Shown piece by piece: positions 5,761 to 10,838 of a stretch of 10,838 nt of DNA. The first letter of the stretch is position 1; each line of letters starts with the position of its first letter. The position numbers and the translations under genes are program-made. The notes beneath the pieces are model-generated. The model did not search any database, was not told where the DNA came from, and worked only from the letters and a program-made list of their open reading frames with translations. The DNA is from Pseudomonadota bacterium (GTDB lineage: Bacteria > Pseudomonadota > Gammaproteobacteria > Xanthomonadales > Rhodanobacteraceae), in assembly GCA_023412995.1 (NCBI GenBank), contig JAEZQS010000197.1, positions 1 to 10,838 on the forward strand, written 5' to 3'.

Positions 5761-7326
5761 ATGAACGACATCCACCACGACCGGATCCTCGTCCTGGATT
5801 TCGGGGCGCAGTACACGCAGCTGATCGCGCGGCGGATCCGCGAGATCGGGGTGTATTGCGAGGTGTGGGCGTGGGACCACGATCCGGCTGCGATCGCGGC
5901 GTATGGCGCAAAGGGCATCATCCTCTCGGGTGGACCGGAATCGACCACGCTGGCCGACGCGCCGCGGGCGCCGGATGCCGTGTTCACGGCTGGCGTGCCG
6001 GTGCTCGGCATCTGCTACGGCATGCAGACCCTCGCGGCGCAGCTCGGTGGCACGACGGAAGCGGCCGATGCGCGCGAGTTCGGCCACGCACGGGTCGAGA
6101 TCGTCGCCGACGATGCCTTGCTGGCGGGACTCAGCGATCACGCGCCGGCACGGGCGCTCGACGTCTGGATGAGCCATGGCGACCACGTCGCCAGCGCGCC
6201 GCCCGGATTCGTGGTGACCGCGCGCACCGACCGCATTCCGGTCGCCGCCATGGCCGACGAAGCGCGCCGCCTGTACGGCGTGCAGTTCCACCCCGAGGTC
6301 ACCCACACGAAGCAGGGCACGGCCCTGTTGCGCCGTTTCGTGGTAGACCTGTGCGGCTGCGACACGCGCTGGACGGCGGACCACATCATCGAGGACCAGG
6401 TGGCGCGCGTCCGCGCCCAGGTCGGCCAGGACCATGTGCTGCTGGGGCTTTCCGGGGGCGTCGATTCCTCGGTGGTTGCCGCGCTGCTGCACCGCGCGAT
6501 CGGTGACCGCCTGACCTGCGTCTTCGTCGACACCGGCCTGCTGCGCTGGCGCGAGGGCGACCAGGTGATGGCCACGATGGCCGAGCACATGGGCGTGCGC
6601 GTCATCCGCGTGGATGCCGCCGACCGCTTCTTCGCGGCTCTCGAAGGCGTCGCCGATCCCGAAGCCAAGCGCAAGATCATCGGCCGCCTCTTCGTCGAGG
6701 TGTTCGACGAGGAGGCGCAGCGGATCGAGGGCGTGCGCTGGCTGGCGCAGGGCACCATCTACCCGGACGTGATCGAATCGGCCGGGTCGAAGACCGGCAA
6801 GGCGCACGTGATCAAGTCGCACCACAACGTGGGCGGCCTGCCCGAGCGCATGAACCTCAAGCTGGTCGAGCCGCTGCGCGAGCTGTTCAAGGACGAGGTG
6901 CGCCGCATCGGCGTGGCACTCGGCCTGCCACCGGCGATGGTGTACCGGCATCCCTTCCCGGGGCCGGGACTTGGCGTGCGCATCGTTGGCGAGGTGAAGC
7001 CCGAGTACGCCGACATCCTCGCGCGTGCCGACGCCATCTTCATCGAGGAACTGCGCCGCGCCGGCCTCTACGACCGCTGCGCGCAGGCCTTCGCGGTGTT
7101 CCTGCCGGTGAAATCGGTCGGCGTGGTAGGCGACGCCCGCGCCTATGAATGGGTGATTGCCCTGCGCGCGGTGGAAACGATCGACTTCATGACCGCCCAC
7201 TGGGCGCACCTGCCGTACGACTTCCTAGACCGTGTTTCACGTCGCATAATCAACGAGATAACAGACGTTTCTCGCGTGGTTTATGACATCAGCGGCAAGC
7301 CGCCCGCGACGATCGAGTGGGAGTGA
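5761..7326 (+). CDS. guaA: GMP synthase (glutamine-hydrolysing) GuaA
   Basis: GuaA aminates XMP to GMP with ATP and glutamine, directly after GuaB in the pathway. The 521-residue protein has both usual parts. The N-terminal class I glutamine amidotransferase domain shows DFGAQYTQL (13-21), the nucleophile Cys85 in GICYGMQ, and His177/Glu179 in QFHPE. The ATP-pyrophosphatase domain begins with the P-loop SGGVDSS (231-237) and continues with FVDTGLLR and KSHHNVGGLP. The C-terminal dimerisation domain ends in KPPATIEWE, the universal ending of the family. The ATG at 5761 matches the E. coli start; no Shine-Dalgarno precedes it, because the heptamer inverted repeat runs right up to it. Codons 489-508 (7225-7284) are unlike the rest of the gene: 12 of 20 end in A or T, including CTA, ATA twice and TCA. 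The gene follows guaB by 135 bp and precedes tadA by 4 bp. Confidence 0.98.
   Translation: MNDIHHDRILVLDFGAQYTQLIARRIREIGVYCEVWAWDHDPAAIAAYGAKGIILSGGPESTTLADAPRAPDAVFTAGVPVLGICYGMQTLAAQLGGTTEAADAREFGHARVEIVADDALLAGLSDHAPARALDVWMSHGDHVASAPPGFVVTARTDRIPVAAMADEARRLYGVQFHPEVTHTKQGTALLRRFVVDLCGCDTRWTADHIIEDQVARVRAQVGQDHVLLGLSGGVDSSVVAALLHRAIGDRLTCVFVDTGLLRWREGDQVMATMAEHMGVRVIRVDAADRFFAALEGVADPEAKRKIIGRLFVEVFDEEAQRIEGVRWLAQGTIYPDVIESAGSKTGKAHVIKSHHNVGGLPERMNLKLVEPLRELFKDEVRRIGVALGLPPAMVYRHPFPGPGLGVRIVGEVKPEYADILARADAIFIEELRRAGLYDRCAQAFAVFLPVKSVGVVGDARAYEWVIALRAVETIDFMTAHWAHLPYDFLDRVSRRIINEITDVSRVVYDISGKPPATIEWE
7222..7250 (+). promoter_or_regulatory. Possible internal promoter for tadA inside guaA
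   Basis: TTCCTA (7222-7227) and CATAAT (7245-7250) lie 17 bases apart, matching the consensus at 3/6 and 5/6, in an AT-rich patch of guaA about 80 bases upstream of tadA. It may be a chance product of the unusual codons there. Confidence 0.25.
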
Positions 7327-7330
7327 GCCC

Positions 7331-7804
7331 GTGCCTGCCGAGCCGCCCCCGGCCGATGCCGACCGGCACTGGATGCAGCACGCGCTCCGGCTCGCGAGCG
7401 AAGCCGAAGCCGTCGGCGAGGTACCCGTCGGCGCGGTGATCGTGCGCGATGGCGCCGTGATCGGCGAAGGCCGCAACCGCATGATCGGTGCGCACGATCC
7501 CAGCGCCCACGCCGAAATCGACGCCCTGCGGGATGCGGGCCGTCGCGAAGGCAACTACCGCCTGCCGGGTTCGACCCTCTACGTGACGCTGGAGCCCTGC
7601 GTCATGTGTGCCGGTGCCATGGTGCATGCGCGCGTCGAGCGGGTGGTATACGCCGCGACGGACCCCAAGACCGGCGCCGCCGGGAGCGCCTTCGATGTGC
7701 TGCTGAGCGACCGCCACAACCATTGTCCGGTGGTGGAAGGGGGTCTGCTTGCCAATGAGGCGGGGGAGATGTTGAGCGTCTTCTTCCGCGCGCGGCGGAA
7801 GTGA
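7331..7804 (+). CDS. tadA: tRNA-specific adenosine deaminase TadA
   Basis: TadA deaminates the wobble adenosine 34 of tRNA-Arg(ACG) to inosine and is usually essential. The 157-residue protein has the zinc-dependent cytidine/deoxycytidylate deaminase fold. The zinc ligands are His60 in SAHAEIDAL and Cys90/Cys93 in LEPCVMCAGA, with Glu62 as the proton shuttle. The WMQHAL block (14-19) aligns with the N-terminus of E. coli TadA, which has several residues before it, so the ATG at 7373 is too late. The GTG at 7331 is chosen because GGGAG ends 7 bases before it, inside the end of guaA. An ATG at 7283 is in frame but would overlap guaA by 44 bp and adds a basic peptide not typical of the family. 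Spacing of 4 bp to the guaA stop implies co-transcription and probably translational coupling. Confidence 0.95.
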   Translation: MPAEPPPADADRHWMQHALRLASEAEAVGEVPVGAVIVRDGAVIGEGRNRMIGAHDPSAHAEIDALRDAGRREGNYRLPGSTLYVTLEPCVMCAGAMVHARVERVVYAATDPKTGAAGSAFDVLLSDRHNHCPVVEGGLLANEAGEMLSVFFRARRK

Positions 7805-7814
7805 AACCGGCATC

Positions 7815-7851
7815 GCGTCGGCGCGGTGTAACCCGCCCTGCGCGCTGACGC
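7815..7851 (+). terminator. Imperfect hairpin downstream of tadA
   Basis: GCGTCGGCGC (7815-7824) pairs with GCGCTGACGC (7842-7851), with one G-T wobble and one further G-C pair inside, leaving a 15-base loop. It lies 11 bases after the tadA stop. There is no following T run, so it is at best a U-less or Rho-assisted terminator for the guaB-guaA-tadA transcript. Confidence 0.35.
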
Positions 7852-7877
7852 TGCGCCTGCCGTCCCGATGGCCGCTC

Positions 7878-7904
7878 TTTTCCGTGGTCCCCGTGTTCTT
7901 CGTG
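7878..7904. repeat. Three tandem 9-bp units (CACGRRRAM on the minus strand)
   Basis: Read on the minus strand, the units are CACGAAGAA, CACGGGGAC and CACGGAAAA, directly adjoining and preceded by GAC. They resemble the CACGAAG-type short intergenic repeats scattered in many proteobacterial genomes, as I recall them. They lie just upstream of the probable pirin -10 element, so any -35 would fall at their edge. Confidence 0.55.
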
Positions 7905-7924
7905 GTCCAGTCGTTTGCCTGCCC

Positions 7925-7930
7925 TACAAT
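7925..7930 (+). promoter_or_regulatory. Probable pirin -10 element
   Basis: TACAAT matches the -10 consensus at 5 of 6 positions. Transcription from about 7937 would leave a leader of some 18 bases containing the strong Shine-Dalgarno GGAGGA (7943-7948), 6 bases before the ATG. No good -35 is found at the expected distance. Confidence 0.45.
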
Positions 7931-7954
7931 GGGCGGCGCACTGGAGGAAGCCAC

Positions 7955-8848
7955 ATGATCGAACTCGTCATTCCCCAGCGCCGCCGCGACCTGGGCGGTT
8001 TCGAGGTCGGGCGCGTGCTGCCGTTCGCCAGGCGCCGGATGGTCGGGCCCTTCATCTTCTTCGACCACATCGGACCGGTGGATTTCCCGCCCGGCATTCC
8101 GCGCACCGTGGACGTGCGTCCGCATCCGCACATCGGCCTTTCGACGGTCACTTACCTCTTCGAAGGCGAGATCATGCACCGCGATTCGGTCGGCTCGGAG
8201 CAGCCGATCCGGCCGGGCGAGGTCAACTGGATGACTGCCGGGCGCGGGATCACCCATTCCGAACGCTTCGAGCGGGCGCGCGCGGAGGGTGGGCCGATGC
8301 ACGGGATCCAGTCGTGGGTGGCGTTGCCGCGCGAGCATGAGGAAACCGCGCCGGCTTTCGCGCATCACGAAGGCGCCGACCTGCCGGTGCAGGAAGAAGG
8401 GGGCGTCTGGCAGCGGCTCGTGGCAGGGCGCGCGCTCGGCCAGCAGGCCGCGGTCGCGACCCATTCGCCGCTGTTCTACGTGCACTGGCAGCTCGATGCG
8501 GGCGCACGGGCGGAACTGCCGGCCGAGTACGCCGAACGCGCGGCCTACGTCGCCACCGGCACGGTGGAGGTGGACGGCCAGCGTGCCGACGCGGGTCGCA
8601 TGCTGGTGTTCGCGCCGGGCCGGCCGATCCGCTTCGTGGCGGAAGCGCCTGCCACGGTGATGCTGCTGGGCGGCGAACCGCTGGGCGAGCGCTACATCGA
8701 ATGGAACTTCGTCTCGTCCTCGAAGGACCGCATCGAGCAGGCCAAGGCGGACTGGCGCGCCGGCAACATGAAGCTGCCGGATGCCGACCACGACGAGTTC
8801 ATCCCGTTGCCGCCCGACCCGCCGCCGCCGCCGAACCCGATGTCCTGA
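7955..8848 (+). CDS. Pirin family protein
   Basis: Pirins are bicupin, metal-binding proteins; some bacterial members (YhhW type) show quercetin 2,3-dioxygenase activity and others act as regulators, so the physiological role here is open. The 297-residue protein has GPFIFFDHIGPVDF (31-44), typical of the family. The metal site in the N-terminal cupin is complete: His57 and His59 in RPHPHIGLSTVTY, His101 and Glu103 in GRGITHSERF. The C-terminal cupin (from about 185) contains GTVEVDGQ and GGEPLGERYIEWNFVSS. The protein ends in a proline-rich tail (PLPPDPPPPP). The frame is open 87 bases further upstream, but the ATG at 7955 has GGAGGA 6 bases before it and matches family N-termini. It has its own probable promoter, is not obviously part of the gua unit, and overlaps the convergent glycosyltransferase gene by 50 bp. 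Confidence 0.95.
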   Translation: MIELVIPQRRRDLGGFEVGRVLPFARRRMVGPFIFFDHIGPVDFPPGIPRTVDVRPHPHIGLSTVTYLFEGEIMHRDSVGSEQPIRPGEVNWMTAGRGITHSERFERARAEGGPMHGIQSWVALPREHEETAPAFAHHEGADLPVQEEGGVWQRLVAGRALGQQAAVATHSPLFYVHWQLDAGARAELPAEYAERAAYVATGTVEVDGQRADAGRMLVFAPGRPIRFVAEAPATVMLLGGEPLGERYIEWNFVSSSKDRIEQAKADWRAGNMKLPDADHDEFIPLPPDPPPPPNPMS

Positions 8849-9749
8849 AGGCACGCCGGGCGGCCCACTGCCGCAGCGCCGTGCGCAGCTCCGCGACGAC
8901 GCCGTCCCAGTCACCGGCGCGGTGCTGGCGGAACAGCCGCATCGTCGGGTACCACGGCGTGTCGCGGCGCGCGTCCATCCAGCGCCAGTCGCACGGCGTC
9001 GGCAGCAGCGTCCATACCGGCAACCCCAGCGCGCCGGCAAGGTGCGCCGTCAGCGTATCCACGGTGACGACGAGGTCGATCGCCAGCAGGCGCTGCGCCT
9101 GCTGCACGAGATCGCGGCAGGCGAGGTCCTCCATCGGGAAGGGCAGGGCCTCGGCGCCGTACTGCACGCTGGCCCAGCGCAGGGGCAGGCCGCGGGCGAG
9201 CGGCTGCAGCGCCGCGGGCGGGATCGACCGCGCCGTATCCCAGTCGCCCGATTGCCAGGCGAGGCCCACGCGCGGCCAGCCGGGGCGGCGAGGCGCGCGC
9301 AGGCGCGGCGGCACGGCGAGGTAGGGGACGCGCGCGGGTATGTGCCATGGCGACAGGCGCAGCAGGTGCGGCAGTTCCATCAGCTCGATGTCGGCATCGC
9401 GATCGATTGACGGGGCGCCGTCGTGCAGCGGCGCCAGCCGGTCGATGCCGGCCAAGCCCTGCAGCAGGCCGTGCAGGGCCGGCTGGACCCACAGCACGAC
9501 CTCGCTTGCCTGTCGCCGCAGCAGCGGCAGCAGGCGCACGAACTGCAGGGTGTCGCCAAGACCGTGGTAGCAGTGCACCAGCACGCGCTTGCCGGCGAGC
9601 GGACGGCCGTCCCACACGCATTGCAGGTGGCGTGGCTGGTCGGCGCGCAGGAAGTCGCCCGGCTGGCGCCCGGCCAGCGCCGCGTCGCTGACCGCCCAGG
9701 CAGCCGCGAAGTCGCCACGGCGCATGGCTTCCATCCAGGGATCGTGCAT
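8799..9749 (-). CDS. GT9-like glycosyltransferase domain protein (TPR-associated heptosyltransferase type, no TPR)
   Basis: The 316-residue protein resembles the glycosyltransferase family 9-like domain often found at the C-terminus of bacterial TPR proteins. Diagnostic blocks are HCYHGLGDTLQFVRLLPLL (59-77; the family HG/QGLGDxxQF motif), VGLAWQSG (161-168), RSIPPAALQPL (174-184), VVTVDTLTAHLAGALGLPVW (227-246) and the DWRWM..RRDTPWYPTMRLF stretch (254-273). It has no TPR units, signal peptide or membrane segment, so it is a short, presumably cytoplasmic, form. Donor and acceptor are unknown; related GT-B enzymes use nucleotide sugars such as ADP-heptose. The ATG at 9749 is 7 bases after the deoB stop, implying co-transcription; its Shine-Dalgarno is poor. 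Residues 301-316 are an Ala/Gly-rich tail encoded antisense to the proline-rich end of pirin, probably an extension after loss of an earlier stop. Confidence 0.82.
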   Translation of the reverse strand: MHDPWMEAMRRGDFAAAWAVSDAALAGRQPGDFLRADQPRHLQCVWDGRPLAGKRVLVHCYHGLGDTLQFVRLLPLLRRQASEVVLWVQPALHGLLQGLAGIDRLAPLHDGAPSIDRDADIELMELPHLLRLSPWHIPARVPYLAVPPRLRAPRRPGWPRVGLAWQSGDWDTARSIPPAALQPLARGLPLRWASVQYGAEALPFPMEDLACRDLVQQAQRLLAIDLVVTVDTLTAHLAGALGLPVWTLLPTPCDWRWMDARRDTPWYPTMRLFRQHRAGDWDGVVAELRTALRQWAARRAFRTSGSAAAAGRAATG

Positions 9750-9756
9750 GGCGGCT

Positions 9757-10838
9757 TCAGAACGCGGTGCCGGCCCCGGCAGGCAGGCCGAGGTGACGCG
9801 CGACCGCGGCCCCGATGTCCGCGAAGGAGCCGCGCATGCCGAGCGGCGTGCGGGGCACGCCGGGGCCGAACGCCAGCACCGGGATGCATTCGCGCGTGTG
9901 GTTGCTGCCCTCCCAGGTCGGATCGCAGCCGTGGTCGCCGGTGACGATGGCGATGTCGCCGCGGCGAAGGGTGGCGAGGAACTCCGGCAGGCGCGCGTCG
10001 AAGGATTCCAGCGCGGCGGCATAGCCCGCCACGTCGCGCCGATGTCCGTAGAGCGTGTCGAAGTCGACGAAGTTGGCGAACAGGAAGCCGCCATCGCCGA
10101 GGTGGCGCGCCGCGTCGATGGTTTCGTCGAACACGCCGTCGTTGCCGCCGCCCTTGCGTTCGTGGCCGGTGGCGTCGTGGCAGAAGAGATCGCCGATCTT
10201 GCCGACGGACACGACATCCCGCCCGCTGGCCACGGCGTGCTGCAGCAGGGTGCCGCGGGGTGGCACCACGCCGTAGTCGCGGCGATGCACGGTGCGGCTG
10301 AAGCCGCTGGCGGGCGTGCCGGTGAACGGGCGCGCGATGACGCGGCCGACGCGCACCGGGTCGAGCAGTGCGCGCGCGACCTCGCACAACGCGTACAGCC
10401 GCTCGAGGCCGAACGCCTCCTCGTGCGCGGCAATCTGGAACACGCTGTCGCCCGAGGTGTAGCAGATCGGAAGGCCGGTCGCGAGGTGTTCGGCGCCGAG
10501 TTCGGCGATGATCGCCGTGCCCGAGGCGTGGCAGTTGCCGAGGATGCCCTCGATGCCGCCACGTTCGCACAGCGCCGCCACCAGGTCGGGCGGAAACGCC
10601 GGACGGGTGTCGGGGAAGTAGGTCCAGTCGAATGCGACCGGCGTGCCGGCAATTTCCCAGTGGCCGGTCTGCGAATCCTTGCCGCGCGACACTTCGGCCG
10701 CGCAGCCGGCGCGGCTACTGGCCCATTGCGTGCGTTCCAGCCCCGGCGGCTCGCGCCCCGTCGCCGCATGGCAGGCCTCGCCGAGGCCCAGCGCGGCCAG
10801 CGTCGGCAGGCGGAGCGTGCCGCTGCGCTGGCCGGCAC
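9757..10838 (-). CDS. deoB: Phosphopentomutase DeoB, 5' partial
   Basis: DeoB interconverts ribose or deoxyribose 1-phosphate and the 5-phosphate, linking nucleoside phosphorolysis to central metabolism. It belongs to the alkaline phosphatase superfamily and needs Mn2+. The frame is open to the right edge (first complete codon 10834-10836). The visible part has LRLPTLAALGLGEA, SRGKDSQTGHWEIAG, YTSGDSVFQIAAHEE, RVIARPFTG, VSVGKIGDLF, NFVDFDTLYGHRRDVAGYAA, TGDHGCDPTWEGSNHTRE and FADIGAA, all in the E. coli order. The Asp/His metal ligands of the last blocks are present. About 50 N-terminal residues, including the first metal-binding Asp, lie outside the window. The position aligned with the catalytic Thr (GKDT in E. 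coli and Bacillus) is Ser here. A GTG at 10692 is in frame but lies within the conserved domain, so it is not the start. The glycosyltransferase gene follows 7 bases downstream. Confidence 0.95.
   Translation of the reverse strand, partial: AGQRSGTLRLPTLAALGLGEACHAATGREPPGLERTQWASSRAGCAAEVSRGKDSQTGHWEIAGTPVAFDWTYFPDTRPAFPPDLVAALCERGGIEGILGNCHASGTAIIAELGAEHLATGLPICYTSGDSVFQIAAHEEAFGLERLYALCEVARALLDPVRVGRVIARPFTGTPASGFSRTVHRRDYGVVPPRGTLLQHAVASGRDVVSVGKIGDLFCHDATGHERKGGGNDGVFDETIDAARHLGDGGFLFANFVDFDTLYGHRRDVAGYAAALESFDARLPEFLATLRRGDIAIVTGDHGCDPTWEGSNHTRECIPVLAFGPGVPRTPLGMRGSFADIGAAVARHLGLPAGAGTAF

Noticed and set aside
7225..7326. A present-day integrated element at guaA
   Set aside because: tadA follows guaA by 4 bases and no integrase or second repeat of the gene end is in the window, so at most a scar or an empty site is supported.
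7373..7375. ATG as the tadA start
   Set aside because: It would remove the residues before WMQHAL that the family has, and no Shine-Dalgarno precedes it; the GTG at 7331 is better supported.
7289..9040. A long minus-strand open frame over tadA and pirin
   Set aside because: It is antisense to two well-recognised genes and has no recognisable domain; the short Thr/Lys-rich segment in it is only the translation of the 9-bp repeat.

Overview
The window is GC-rich (about two thirds by eye) and fully chromosomal in character. It holds nine protein-coding genes with gaps of at most about 200 bases, and no rRNA, tRNA, CRISPR array, transposase or integrase. An E1-like adenylyltransferase that appears fused to an upstream rhodanese domain, a guaB-guaA-tadA order, a GT9-like glycosyltransferase next to deoB, and intergenic GGGAATG heptamer repeats together suggest a gammaproteobacterium of the Xanthomonadales/Lysobacterales (Lysobacter/Luteimonas-like). 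That placement is inference from gene order and repeat style, not from a marker gene.

Layout. Bases 1-875 (+) are the C-terminal part of a MoeB/ThiF-type adenylyltransferase whose 5' end lies outside the window. It converges on a small DUF1244 protein (982-1272, -), which is divergent from folD (1378-2232, +), the methylene-THF dehydrogenase/cyclohydrolase. folD converges on a predicted secreted protein with two copies of a cysteine-paired beta-rich repeat (2344-3969, -), with a strong GC hairpin between them. Then comes the purine block: guaB (4168-5625), guaA (5761-7326) and tadA (7331-7804), all +. After a short gap with 9-bp tandem repeats comes a pirin (7955-8848, +). It overlaps tail-to-tail by 50 bp with a GT9-like glycosyltransferase (8799-9749, -). 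That gene sits 7 bp downstream of deoB (9757-10838, -, 5' end outside the window).

Function. guaB and guaA make GMP from IMP in two steps, and folD supplies the one-carbon units used in purine synthesis. tadA edits tRNA-Arg, and deoB interconverts ribose and deoxyribose phosphates from nucleoside salvage. The window is therefore a housekeeping nucleotide/cofactor region, with one accessory-looking gene, the secreted repeat protein.

The most interesting signals are not genes. The guaB-guaA spacer consists of a perfect hairpin with the guaB stop codon in its loop, followed by a long imperfect inverted repeat built of heptamers that ends at the guaA ATG. guaA has no Shine-Dalgarno sequence. The guaB promoter is placed so that its transcript should be leaderless. 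The last part of guaA contains a 60-bp block of A/T-ending codons inside an otherwise G/C-ending gene, at a place known as an integration hotspot. I found no clear evidence of a new defence or mobile system.
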